From positions 4,277,001-4,341,000 of the forward strand of contig JAYKKT010000056.1 of NCBI GenBank assembly GCA_036023115.1: DNA of 64,000 nucleotides, read 5' to 3'. Positions within the stretch are counted from its first letter, which is position 1; the number at the start of each line of letters is the position of its first letter. The notes beneath the pieces were generated by a model, which worked only from the letters and a program-made list of their open reading frames with translations, ran no database searches and had not been told where the DNA came from. Position numbers and translations under genes: made by a program. This DNA is from Brasenia schreberi (taxonomy: Eukaryota > Streptophyta > Magnoliopsida > Nymphaeales > Cabombaceae). Of the stretch, positions 34,419-45,640 are shown one piece after another.

Positions 34419-34433
34419 CCAAAGAGGGGCATC
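34419..34433 (+). other. Polypurine tract of P
   Basis: CCAAAGAGGGGCATC directly before TGTAAACACC of the 3' LTR. Confidence 0.8.
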
Positions 34434-35079
34434 TGTAAACACCCCAAAATCAAATGATTTTCCAAAACAAATACCTAGTTTGAAAACCCATTTCAAAACC
34501 AAGTTTGAGCTTTCGAAAACCCAAGAGTTCCAAAAGCTTTAAACTTTTTGGTAAAAACCCTTTCGAAGTATGGATTTCTTAAATTCGTGCCAAGTCCCAA
34601 TTTTGTAAGCAACCAAATCAAACAGGTGGAGCATGATAAAAAAGTAGCTCTAGAAGAAGGTCCGAAAGCCCAGAATTCAGCCTGGCCTGATGAAAGCAGG
34701 ATCAAAAAGCAAAAGGAGAGCCTAGGCTAGAAGCAGACTTCAGCTCTGGAGAAGGAAATGCAAAGCCATGGCACCAAGCAAAGGCATCAGAAATCCAAGC
34801 CCAAGCTTAAAATTCCAAAAATCAGATGAAACGAAGTCTAGAAAGGTGAGAAGGAGATCGGACGAAAAGGTTGGAGAAGACTCATCCCAAGACGGAGCAC
34901 TGATGAAGCTAGGGCCCATGAAAACCGCACGTCTCGAAACACCAAGAAGGACTGAAGAAACGAAAATTTGGATTAGATCTGGACATAAATATCAAAATCT
35001 AGACCCAAATAGTGTTTGGATAGGATTTGGATCATAAAAACCAAATCCAAGATCCAAACCCTAGACCCACCCCCTTTGC

Positions 35080-35088
35080 CTATAAATA
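35080..35088 (+). promoter_or_regulatory. TATA box, P 3' LTR
   Basis: CTATAAATAG followed by AGGTGAGGGGG. Confidence 0.7.
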
Positions 35089-36285
35089 GAGGTGAGGGGG
35101 TGGTGCAAGTTCACGTGAACTTCAAGTGGAGGCGTGGGGAGAGAGAGTGCATAAAGTAGGAGAGAGAAAAATGATGGGCTTGATATTTTCAAGTGGGCTT
35201 GATTAAGGAGGTAGGTTCGAGCCTTGTATGGACCTAGACTCAACCAAAGGGCTGCACCAACATGCAAATGGCATGGATCAATGGGCTACATGAGGTGGAC
35301 CGGCTCCAAGAGGTAGGTCTCTCAACCTAACCCTAACCTAGCCACTTCACCCAACGAACCCCACTAAACCTAACCCAAACCTAGCCTAGACTTAGCCCCT
35401 TTCACCTAAACCGACCTAGACTTAGCCCAAACCGACTCCCTTAAATCCTACCTAAACCTAACCCTAACCGCACCCTAGCTGGACCATCCTCACCCTAAAC
35501 CTGCCACACCCGCACCCTACACCAGCTCCCTTCACCAGCCGCACCTTGCGTGACGTCACACCACCTTCCCGCGCCCCAAGCCAATACCCTACACCCTACC
35601 ACAGCACCACACCCTACCGCTTCACTGGCTCCCAACCAACACCCCCACTATCCGCCGACTCCATCTACACCTTGCCTCACAACCCCCCCGGCCTGCACCT
35701 TCCTACGCCTGCCTAACTCCCAGCCACAGCTGTGCCGAACCCCCACTGCCCGCTGCGTCCCAGTGCCACAGCCGTGTCGCCAGCACCTAGCCATCTCCCT
35801 ACCGCCTGCCACACCCGCACCTCACCTGTCCCCAGCCATCTCCCTACCACTTGCCAGACCCGCACCCTGCCACACACACCCCGTGCCGCGCCTTGCGCGA
35901 CATCCCGCGCACTTGCTGCGCGCCCCACACCAGTCTCAGCCAGTGCCTAACTCCCATCTACCGACCAGCTGCCCACTCACCAGCTGCGTCCCAATACCCC
36001 ACCTTGCTGCCATATCCCAGCCATTCCCTAGTGCCCGCTGACCTACCTTAGTAGCACACCAACACCCCAGCCCACCTTAGCCAAGACCTCACCTAGCTAG
36101 GATCATACCCACTTAGCTAACCCACACCTTGGTCGAATCCCGCCTCATCCTAAACCATAAACACTTGGTTGCCCCCAAGCAAACCCAAGCCTAAACTCTC
36201 ACATCTAGACCCACCTAGGTAGACCTAGCTCGTGGCTGCCAAGGAGGACGGACCCGAGCAACTCGAGAGGAGAAGCCAATCATGT

Positions 36286-36380
36286 GTAAGTGTTTAAGTT
36301 CTGTTTTTACCTTACTCGTTTAAGATTAAATTCAATTCGATACGGGGTTGTAATAATGGAGCGTAGTCTCTCTCCGAAAT
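36286..36380 (+). promoter_or_regulatory. Leader block, P 3' LTR
   Basis: GTAAGTGTTTAAG is followed by GGGGTTGTAATAATGGAGCG and TCTCTCTCCG, then GTAATATTTG. Confidence 0.5.
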
Positions 36381-36510
36381 GTAATATTTGTACTTGATAC
36401 ACAAGCCACACACGTACACTTGAGCCTTATCGCTCTTAATCGTACACAAGGGACACCCACGTGCACTTGAGCCTTTCCGCTCTTAATTGCACACAATTGC
36501 ACACACATTG

Positions 36511-37238
36511 AGCCTTTCCGCTCTTAAGCTAAAGTATATATTTCCATTCGGGTATTTACTTTAGTGAAAGCTGTGTGAGTTGCAATTCAATTCTGGTTGT
36601 TACATTCAAGTCGTGTGAGTTTGTCATTTAAATTTCACACTTACACACAAATTGAGCCTTTCCGCTCTTAAGCTAAAGTATATATTTCCATTCGGGTATT
36701 TACTTTAGTGAAAGTCGTGTGAGTTGTCACTTAAATTTCACACTTACACACACAAAAGCGCTCGAGCCTTTCCGCTCTTAAGCTAAAGTATATATTTCCA
36801 TTCGGGTATTTACTTTAGTGAAAGTCGTGTGAGTTGTCACTTAAATTTCACACTTACACACACAAAAGCACTCGAGCCTTTCCGCTCTTAAGCTAAAGTA
36901 TATATTTCCATTCGGGTATTTACTTTAGTGAAAGCTGTGTGAGTTGCAATTCAATTCTGGTTGTTACATTCAAGTCGTGTGAGTTTGTCATTTAAATTTC
37001 ACACTTACACACAAATTGAGCCTTTCTGCTCTTAAGCTAAAGTATATATTTCCATTCGGGTATTTACTTTAGTGAAAGTCGTGTGAGTTGTCACTTAAAT
37101 TTCACACTTACACACACAAAAGCGCTCGAGCCTTTCCGCTCTTAAGCTAAAGTATATATTTCCATTCAGGTATTTACTTTAGTGAAAGTCGTGTGAGTTG
37201 TCACTTAAATTTCACACTTACACACACAAAAGCACTCG
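36511..37238 (+). repeat. 364-bp higher-order repeat in P 3' LTR
   Basis: AGCCTTTCCGCTCTTAAG recurs at 36,511, 36,655, 36,765, 36,875, 37,019, 37,129 and 37,239. The spacing is 144, 110, 110 and then again 144, 110, 110, so a 364-bp block of three units is tandemly duplicated. I see only a few differences between the blocks. Confidence 0.9.
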
Positions 37239-37735
37239 AGCCTTTCCGCTCTCCACTCTCACACAATTTTGAGCCTTTGTTGCTCATAGGATATAACATA
37301 CTTATATATTTTCAAGTTGTGTGAGTTTACTTCACGTCGAGTTGCATTTCCCTTTTGTGTGGATTTATATTAAGTCATGTGAGTTGCTTTACATTTCGGG
37401 TATTTACATTAAAGCTGCGTGAGTTGCACTTCAATTTCGGGTATTTACATTAAGTTGTGTGAGTTGCTTTCAATTCGAGCCCAGCTCACATCATCATCTC
37501 AAAACCCAAAAAATATTTGTGCATCTTTGCATTCGTTAGCTTTCAAAAGCACCCCGAATCTACGCACAAACCACGTTGAAAATAGGCCACTTGCGCACAC
37601 ACATATCCGACCTAAATAGCTAAAAACTCAAAAGACTTAAGTTCGTTTAAAGTCATAATAAAACTTGCAAACTAGGCATACATCGAGTTTTTCAAATACT
37701 GATCTCGCAAAGTTTTGTAAAAACGAAGTTTTAAG

Positions 37736-37857
37736 CGTTTAAACTGACCCTCGAGCACCGGTTCAAGAAGGTTTAAACGAAAAGATTCTGCTTTCCCACA
37801 ATTGCCAAAAGAAGTCAGAATATTTTCAAAAATCTTCGCTAGCTTGTTTAAGCTAGC
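37736..37857 (+). other. U5 stem-loop pair, P 3' LTR
   Basis: Hairpin 1 (37,736-37,779) has perfect outer arms CGTTTAAAC/GTTTAAACG. Hairpin 2 (37,838-37,857) is GCTAGCTT/AAGCTAGC. Confidence 0.7.
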
Positions 37858-37930
37858 TGGCACACCCTTAGAAACGACGTAGATACGAAAAGGTTCATTT
37901 CTGGTCTCAAAAACCAGAAGTGAAAATACA

Positions 37931-37982
37931 AAGGAAAGTCGATGTTTAAGAAGGAAAGTCGATGCCTAGAAAAGAAAGTCGG
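37931..37982 (+). repeat. Short GAAAGTCGATG repeat between two LTRs
   Basis: Three units of about 20 bases (AAGGAAAGTCGATG, AAGGAAAGTCGATG, AAGAAAGTCGGTG). The last runs into the TGTAAACACC start of LTR B'. It looks like filler or slippage at a junction. Confidence 0.6.
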
Positions 37983-38981
37983 TGTAAACACCCAAAAATA
38001 AAATTTTGAAATATTTAAATAAAAGGTTTTTCGGCAAACTTTGAGTTCAAGTCCTAAAGACCTTTTTCGAAGAAGTTAAAAACGTGAAATGCAAAACTTG
38101 TTTCGAAACTTACATCAATATAAAAACCTATGTTTCGAACCAAAGTCTAGTTTCAAAACTACCAAGCCCAGATTTCATGAAGAGTTCAATGCAACAAAGC
38201 TTCAAGCCATCAAGTTCCCAATTCAAGGATTGAATGTGGAGTTGGATTCAGCAAATACAAGCATCAAGTGGGAGAGTTCATGCCAAATTCAAGATCAAGG
38301 CCCACTTCACCAAAGACGTGCCCGGGCCATTCAAGATCCTAATGGTTGAATTGAAGGAGTCAAGGTTCATTTAAGGAAGATTGATCAAGGTTTAATACAA
38401 CTAGCCGGTTGGAGAAGGAACAAGAAACAAACCTGGCCAAGATCGACCTAAGTTCCAAGAAGGCCCAAGAATGAGCCAAAGTGGTGCAGTCGGCCAAAGG
38501 CATGCACAATGGGATCAAAGTTGTTCAAAGACAAGCCCATAAGAGGCTGATATATACAAAGAATCATTGGAATCAATTCATCAATGCAAGTTTAAGCCAT
38601 GATGAAGCCCCGCTTAATTCAAGGCGTGATCCTCAAGCTCAAGCCCAAATGGATGAGAGCTCAAATCAAGCAGGAATTAAGACCATGAATGAAGCCAAAT
38701 CAAGACCAAGCCTATACATACGAAATGGCATAAGAACCTGCATGAACCAAGAATAAATTCCAGACATAATTGAGTGGAAATGCTGCGGGTTACACCAAGA
38801 CCTAGCCAAGGATCGGCCTAGGCCCGATCAAGTCCAATCAGCTAGGTTCATGTCTAGCCCACATGGGCTGGCTAAGAGGGACAAAAGGGGGACCACGTAG
38901 GGCTGCTTTGGAGTGGATCCAAGCCCTCTACAAACAGCTCCAACCCGCCCCATTAGAAAGGTGTGGAACAGCCCCCCTTGG

Positions 38982-38990
38982 CCTATAAAA
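38982..38990 (+). promoter_or_regulatory. TATA box, LTR B'
   Basis: CCTATAAAAAG in a GC-rich setting. Confidence 0.65.
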
Positions 38991-39217
38991 AGGGGCCATG
39001 GGGGGGTATGAAATCCATCTTGGAAAGAGTGAAGAGAGAGGCTGCCTCAAGGGGGTGTGTGATAGGCTAGGAGCAGGGATTTCCAGCAAGGAGAGACGTC
39101 TACTTGTGGGTGAAGAAGAGGGTAGATGGGTGAAAATTGTGGGAGTTTGAAGGAAGACGATAAAGCAGAAGGCTGGCTTCACTCTTGAAACCCGGTCTTT
39201 CATATTCCAAAAATCGT

Positions 39218-39318
39218 GTAAGACTCTTCTTGCTTAATCCAAATTTTGATTCTCTTCCTTTGATTCATTGAATGGGGTTGAATTAATGGAGTTTCATCTC
39301 CCCCCAAGTTGTAATAAT
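39218..39318 (+). promoter_or_regulatory. Leader block, LTR B'
   Basis: GTAAGACTC is followed by GGGGTTGAATTAATGGAG, TCTCCCCCC and TTGTAATAATC. Confidence 0.45.
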
Positions 39319-40206
39319 CTAGAGTTGCTGCAAATTTTATTTGATAGATGAAACACCATACACAAACGTACACTAAATGTTTGTTGATATGCTTCTTCCT
39401 TCATATATACTATAGACCCTCTATACTTCTAATCCCTTATATGCATAAGCTATCAAATAGTTTCAATTCCTTTACATTTCAGCAATTTAAATTCGGAGTT
39501 AGTGTTGTTGCAATTTGCTTTGGTGTGAGTTTTGCATTTGCACGTATTCTCTACAAAACTGAAACTCGTTTTCTGCATCTGCATCTCTGATTGCTGTATT
39601 TTTAATTCCTTACTCCATGATCCAAATGTGCTGAAATTTCAGGAGAATGATCTGCACATACAAAGGTCTTAGAAATAAAATCTGCAAGAATTTTAGGACC
39701 GTGCAACCCCGTGATAAAATCGGATAAAGATCGACTCATCCCATATCTCTGTCCACAAGAATCCAATTCATTTGATTTTTAATGCATTAGAAAGCTAACA
39801 TCCATAGCTTTCCAACAACATCAAAATTATTAAAATCAGAGTTTTGGTTAGGGAGATAGAGACTTATCTTTGAGTCTCTTTATTTCTGGGACAGAACTGT
39901 TCTGAATCAGTGAGTCAGTCTGCTTCAAGTATTTAATTCTGATTCAATACTTCTCCAAATTGTGAACTGTAAAAGGCTACAGGCTCTCCATACTGCCATC
40001 TTGGTCTGGTAAAACTTTGAGGATTTTTGGAGACCTGTAACACATTCAAATCCATTTTACAAAAAGCTCTGAAAATAAAATTCTCTGTTTTTCAGAAGCT
40101 TGTGCATTTCAAGTATTGAATCAAAGTGTACAACTCAAAACCCTTTTCAAAAACACTTGTTCACGTGGAATGGAGTTACATTTGCTACGAAATTGAAGTT
40201 TCTAAG

Positions 40207-40324
40207 CACTCAATACCGATACTTGATCATCGGTTCAAAAAGGTTTGAGTGAAAAGATCTCGCATGCCTACAATCGCCCAAGAAGTCTAAAGTTTTCAAA
40301 ACATTCGCTAGTTTTTGAACTAAC
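40207..40324 (+). other. U5 stem-loop pair, LTR B'
   Basis: Hairpin 1 (40,207-40,251) pairs CACTCAA and ACC with GGTTTGAGTG, leaving one bulged T; inner stem TTGA/TCAA. Hairpin 2 (40,307-40,324) pairs GCTAGTT with AACTAAC imperfectly. Confidence 0.65.
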
Positions 40325-40405
40325 TGGCACCCTCACGCAAGCGTAGATAGAAAAGTTCGCTTCAAGTTTCCCATAAACTTTGGAGTGAAAATTTTCATGT
40401 CTACA

Positions 40406-40865
40406 GATCCACTCCAAAAAATTTCTTTTTTCGGTCCTTCTTGGGTGTTTGAAACGGGCAGTTTTGAACAAGCCCTGGTTCCGCCAGTGACTCGTTTTAG
40501 GCTGGGGTTTTCCCAGTCTTCTTGGAGGACCTGCTTCTCACTTTCAGGACTCTGTTTCGTCTGATTTTTGTTTGCACAGGCTTGGGGTTTGATCTTTGAC
40601 AGTTTCATCGGGGCTTTGGCTTCGTCTTTTATGTTTTGGGGCTGAAGTCTGATTCTAGCCTGGATGCTCATTTTGCTTTTCGGCCTTATTTTCAACTAGA
40701 TGGGCTGAACCTTTGCTTTGCTTTTTGACCCAATCTTGAGTTTCTTTTTTATTGGGTTTCACCTGCTTGTTTGAGCTGCTTTTACAAAACTTGGGTTTTT
40801 GGCCTTGAGCTGTCCTTTGAAGTTTTGGGAGTTTTGAAAAACATGTAATTTTTAGGGTGTTTACA
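40406..40865 (-). mobile_element. Truncated LTR (U3 part), minus strand
   Basis: Resembles the region 3,990-4,530 of LTR A1 (CGGTCCTTCTTGG.GTTT, CTTTTTGACC) and ends in GGGTGTTTACA. The rest of the LTR is missing on the left. It is inserted in the integrase 3' end that follows. Confidence 0.65.
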
Positions 40866-41680
40866 ATAGGGTCTACTAAATTCCTACCCTCAACATCGAT
40901 TAACCAATATGGATTGTTTGTTGTGGTTCCACGTACAACATAAGGGCCATCCCACTTGGGCTGCCACTTTCCAAGGGGGTGGGGGCCTCAGTGATGAATG
41001 GTCTTGAGCACGAGGTCTCCTACTTTAAAGTGGCAAGCTTTCATGTGCTTATCATAGTGTCAGGCTATCCTTTGCCTATATGCATGTGCATGATCCATAG
41101 CAAGGAGCCTTTTTTCATCTAGCAAATCAAGTTCCATCATTCTGGTATGTTGTAGGGTTTCTAATGGAAGATCTAATACAAGTGATGTATGGAATGAATG
41201 CAATTTTGTATGAAAGGGGAGTATGGCATTCGTACCATAGACCAACTCAAATGGGGTGGCATTTGTGGGTGTTCGGATGGAAGTTCTGTAAGCCCATAAG
41301 GCTTCATCGAGCTTCTCATGCCATGTCCTACGCTTTTCTATGATTTTCTCAGTGATGCTTATGAGGGTTTTGTTCGTGGCTTCGGCTTGGCCGTTGCCTT
41401 AAGGGTAGTAGGGTGATGAGAAGTGTTGAGTCATGAAGTATGTAGCACATAGCTTTTTCACCTTTTCAATTTTGAATGGGGTGCCATTATAGGACACTAG
41501 GTCTTTTGGAACTCCACGTTGTCCTTGGACATTTTTCTTGATGAATGCCACTACACGTTGTCCTTGGACATTTTTCTTGATGAATGCCACTACACGTTGT
41601 CCTTGGACATTTTTCTTGATGAATGCCACTACACGTTGTCCTTGGACATTAGCCAAGGATGTAGCTTCAACCCAAAAACT
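40866..41680 (-). pseudogene. Integrase fragment, minus strand
   Basis: Contains the C-terminal part: MVYGTNAILPFHTKLHSFHT and HAYRQRIA (41,060-41,245), and the core from AEATNK back to VSYNGTPF, where the second catalytic Asp is Tyr. A 39-bp unit encoding VQGQRVVAFIKKN is repeated. The N-terminal half is missing, cut near 41,680 where sequence of opposite orientation starts. Confidence 0.8.
41517..41655 (-). repeat. 39-bp tandem repeat inside integrase
   Basis: ACGTTGTCCTTGGACATTTT (first 20 bases) starts at about 41,516, 41,555, 41,594 and 41,633. It encodes 13 residues (VQGQRVVAFIKKN) that occur once in B1 and P. Copies are identical, so the event is recent, after the gene died. Confidence 0.9.
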
Positions 41681-42982
41681 CTAAGAAAACTTTCAAAAAC
41701 GTGTTCTGGTGCACGTGTAGGATTTCAAAGATTATAAACCATGTCAAGTTCAGATGATTTCTATGAAGTGTCGAGTCGGGCTTCATGCTCGTCAAGTCCG
41801 TTTTCCAAAAGATATTCAAAAACAAATTTCAAAAGTAAGAAAGAATAGCTTGAAGATTTGAGAAAAGAGTTCAAAGCAAGAATCGCTGCGCTTAGCCAAG
41901 AGGCCGAAGCGGTCAAGTCTTTCTTGTCTCACGGAAAACAAGCTAGGGCTCGAAAGAAAACGAGTAAGTCTAAAGGCCTAAGGAGACCTCCATTATAGAG
42001 GGGCATAGAGAATATAAGTTTTCACTTTGAAAGATCGCAAGGCCCTTGCGAAGAGGCCAAGCAAAGGAAAAGAGGTCATACGCCCTATCCAACTTTCTTC
42101 CTTCCGATTATCAAACGGATAGCGACAATGACATACTAAATTTCTACCGGTATGACAGGATGAGGGATCCTAGATCCCACCTCCAACTCTTTTCCCGTAG
42201 AGCATATAAGAAAAAGAAAGACTCTGCCAAATGGATTTACTGGTTCCCCCTCTCCCTTAAGGGAGATGCTTCAAAGTGGTTGGCATCGTATGACTTGAGC
42301 CAATTCGCGACTTTTGAAGAGTTAGCGAATTGTTTCATGCAACGATTTTCCCACAATGTGGAGGTATCACCAACTTTAAACACCTTAAGGGATACAAAGC
42401 AAGTATCGAATGAGGATGCTAACGTATTCATCGTTCGATGGAGGTCCCTCCTTGGGCAGGTAAGAGAGCCCATTTCTGAAGGATGTGCAGTAATGCTCAT
42501 CCTTGAAAATTTCAAAACCGAATTAAAAGCGCTTCTTTAACTTCACGAGATTTCTACCTACCACAAGCTAATCAATAAGGCTTCCCTATTTGAAGCAAAC
42601 ATGAAAAAGGGGATCTATGACGACTTGTGAAAAGGAAAGATCTTTTCAAAAACACGTTTTGAAAAGCCCGGGACTTATGGGCTATCTACTGCGGATATTG
42701 GGCTAAAACCCCAAAACATTGCGAATGTCCGAGTAGAATCAAGCCCAACCGGCACTTCTAAGAAAGCTGAACCTAAACATGACAAAAAAGTTCAAAAATC
42801 TTTCAAAAAAAGGGAGTACACACCGTTAGGACAACCGATCTCTGAAGTCCTCGACCTCTTGCTTGCGCAAGGCATCGTCACACTCCCCAACATACTCAAG
42901 GGGGCACCCCCAAAGGGAAAGTTTTTGAATAAATTTTGCAGGTATCATAGGCGGCTATGATACAAACAAATGCTATACACTT
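41681..42982 (+). pseudogene. Gag fragment, plus strand
   Basis: ATG at 41,741 opens MSSSDDFYEVSSRASC, followed by a TAG and a decayed coiled-coil part (FKARIAALSQEAEAVKSF). The Gag core frame 42,046-42,540 (164 aa) is clear: RSYALSNFLPSDYQTDSDND, LFSRRAYKKKKDSAKWIYWF, GDASKWLASYDLSQFATFEE, CFMQRFSHNVEVSPTLNTLR and QVREPISEGCAVMLILENFK. The rest to 42,982 is decayed. It is the best preserved Gag in the window and fits the Retrotrans_gag family. It shares its N-terminus (MSS.DD) with the leader protein of D. Confidence 0.8.
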
Positions 42983-43934
42983 TTGAATAAAATAGAGGAC
43001 TTGATAGAGCAGGGCCGGCTCCAGGTCACCGAGGAACCGGAGCCTGGCCAAGCAGTGCTTAAGGAGCCCTTCCCCAACCACGCAAGCACTAGCGGGAAGG
43101 ACAAAGAGGTATATGCTTTCTCAACTCCCCTGAATGGTTTGGAACATGCATGGCATACGGATTCCACTACTTGTCACACACCACTACTCGTAATAAAAAA
43201 AGCCAAACAAGTAGTGACTCGGGGAGCGCTTAGAGTCCCTCCCCCGACTAGAGCCTTACTAGAGATTCGAGGTGCTTCGAAGCACAAAACTAGAGCCCAC
43301 CTAGGAATGAGCCATAGGAAGGGTGGGGATGAGGTCACTAGGTCCGGAAGGATCTACCAACCCCCACACTTAGCAAAACATGCTAGCAAGGAAGTGGTCA
43401 TTGTCCCCAACCCTTCAAAATCATGCATTCCCAAAGCATCGCATCTCATGGGTAAAAACAATGTGTTAACCCCATATGATTTCGAAAATCACCTTGTTAA
43501 GATTCCCATAAACATGTCTATCCTAGAACTCATCCAAACATCCCCTAGACAGGTCTTAGAAAGGGCCAAGGTTAACTCAACCATAACCCCTCAATCCCTG
43601 TCCTTCCTAGTCTCACCCATTTGTGCTAAGGCCCCCATTGTGTTCTCAGAAGATGAGCTAGAACGACCATACCAAACCCATAACCAAGACTTGCATATAG
43701 AGGTGGTATTGAATCACCATCCTCTAGATAAGTGTGTGGTAGATGGAGGAGGGGGTCTAAACATACTTCCATTACAGATAGCCTACAAAATCGGAGTCAC
43801 CTTAACCTCCCTAAGCCCAAGTTCCATCGTGATCACAGGATACGATGGAAACACATCCAAACCTTTAGGAGCCATAGAGTTACCCATGGAGGTAGGGGGT
43901 ATAAACCACACACGGGTGTTTCATGTCTTAGACC
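42983..43934 (+). pseudogene. Gag tail and protease fragment, plus strand
   Basis: The 323-aa frame starts with MNKIEDLIEQGRLQVTEEPE, followed by RGALRVPPPTRALLE and RRIYQPPHL. The protease follows with ERPYQTHNQDLHIEVVLN, CVVDGGGGLNILPLQIAYK, IVITGYDGNTSKPLGAIELP and VFHVLD. After VLD (43,934) homology stops and MULE sequence in the other orientation begins. The DINPHYNLLLGRP end of the protease is lost. Confidence 0.8.
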
Positions 43935-45640
43935 ATGGCCATCACCCTTCATGATGTCCATGAGATTTGGAGTCTTCTAGTGGATGGTGAGTTAATTGCT
44001 TTGATGGTAGAGATGATAGCTAGAAGTAAGAAAGATATTTTGCTATAATATCTTGTGTCACATCAAAATAATGTCTAATGATAGTTCGATATTTTTCAAA
44101 TGACTTTTTCAATTCTATAATTTGCAACTTGATCAATAAATGTATTTGTTTCTAAATTTTTATCAAATCTCTCAATTAAGATACTGATAAACCCTTTCAA
44201 CCTTGCATATGCACTCTCTTCTCTAACCACACTACAAAATAATCATTACAATATTCAAAAATTACAAACGATATACATAGTATTAGCAACTAATTTACAT
44301 ATTTCTTAGTTGTATGAGTACCATAATAAGTCACCCTATCTGTCTATAATATAATGATTCTCTCCTTATACAGATCCAACCACTAGTCTCCTTTTTACTG
44401 CATATTGCACATAGAAAGTTGTTTGGAGTGTATAACTCTTACACACCTCAATACCCAAACATAATTCTCTTTCTTATTCTCACTCATTGGCAGTAGAATT
44501 TTTTTTGTTAGTTGATGTAAATGAAATAACCTCAAGAAAAATAATCCTATACCTGAAAATTACAAAGTATATACAATCATTACAAATCATTTAATAAACT
44601 GCACTAAAAACATAAAAAAATTTACATGTTTGTCTTATAAGTGCTATCAAATTCTAATACACACGAAGTGCATATAATAGTTGTACTAAATGAGGATGTG
44701 CTAACATAATATCATTGACAAAGTTTGTATTGGGTAAAGTACGATGCCACATATGATATTTGTGAGCATCTAGGTTATATAATAGTTGTTGCATAACACT
44801 TTGAGAACCCCTATCTTCCATCTTTATTTTATCCTTGCATTATAAAAATGTCTTGTTGTATTAACATTTGACTCATCAATCCACTTCAAATGAATCAAAA
44901 TCTACTTTGTTTGCAATGACTTTTTCTGAGGTCCTTCACCACACTATGCTCATATTCACTCAATCTCCTTACAAAATCATGGACTTCAAGATAAAGCCTA
45001 GAGAGTGGTTATGTATCTTGTTCAACTTCCAATATCCATTGATTGCATCATCTCCTATTAGTAAAATGTACATTTCACCTTCTTAGTACCCTTCTACCTA
45101 CTATTTTCAACATCAATATTTATACTAGTCATATATTTGTCACTCCTTTCAAACCCAAGTTATACCTTGGTTGTTATGCCTTTTCTTTTTGAATGAAGAA
45201 TAACAATAACAGTATTATGCTTCTTTCAAATATTTTTTACATACTTAATAAGCTCATTATGATTGCAAAATGCATCTTATATCACAAACATAAGTGAGTA
45301 ATCAAGTACATCACCCTCACAATCAACAAAAGGTTCTTTTATATCATCAGTCAATCAGTCAAAAAATACATCATATGTTGCACCGGAATCAATTCTAATC
45401 TCTTTATCCGTAGTATAACAAATATCTTCATTAGTCATCATTTTTTGATAATCTAATCCATCATAAATACTTTCATTAAAGTTGGTTGTCATTGTACAAT
45501 ATAGAGAGATATAAGGTGTAAACATATATACACATATAATATAAGAAACATGGCCAAATACATCTCTCATTTGAGGGAGATGTGGTCCAGGTGCATCTCT
45601 CATTTCAAAGAGATATAGCCTAGGTGCATCTCTCAATGGA
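43935..45640 (-). pseudogene. MULE transposase ruin (MuDR/FAR1-like)
   Basis: Mutator-like transposases cut and paste DNA. On the minus strand, starting with NFNESIYDGLDYQKM near 45,490, the same reading frame gives FVDCEGDVLDYS, HNELIKYVKNI, KKHNTVIVILHSKRK, LGFERSDKY and KGTKKVKC. This is the order of the N-terminal FAR1-type domain. Later KSLQTK.ILIHLKWIDESNV, HFYNARIK, NKKENYVWVLRC and YKERI...TDRVTYYG match the transposase core and its C-terminal part. More than 15 stops interrupt it. No terminal inverted repeats found. Confidence 0.75.

Larger units (their letters stand above)
28086..37930 (+). mobile_element. 5'-truncated Tat-lineage element P
   Basis: A plus-strand element holding protease, G-patch, RT, RNase H, aRNH, integrase, spacer, polypurine tract and a 3' LTR. 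Gag, primer-binding site and 5' LTR are absent: the sequence passes from the 35-bp array directly into the gag-protease linker. It is the best preserved pol in the window, yet has at least five stops and two or more frameshifts. Confidence 0.85.
34434..37930 (+). mobile_element. 3' LTR of P, family A
   Basis: About 3.5 kb from TGTAAACACCCC to a damaged end (GTGAAAATACA near 37,930 instead of GTGTCTACA). Its sequence is close to A1 and A2, unlike A'. It carries the TATA box at 35,080, a very C-rich leader (35,300-36,050) and an enlarged minisatellite (36,410-37,260). Confidence 0.8.
37983..40405 (+). mobile_element. LTR B', plus strand
   Basis: A 2,423-bp LTR with both ends (TGTAAACACCC and ATGTCTACA). 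It has family-B proportions but is diverged. No target-site duplication: GTCGG before, GATCC after. So its flanks have been rearranged. TATA box at 38,982-38,990. The region 38,089-38,760 has chance open frames only. Confidence 0.75.

Noticed and set aside
24793..37930. LTRs at 24,793 and 34,434 as the pair of one complete element
   Set aside because: The left one has its own perfect duplication as a solo LTR, and the two differ far more than the pol between them would allow. Gag and primer-binding site are absent.
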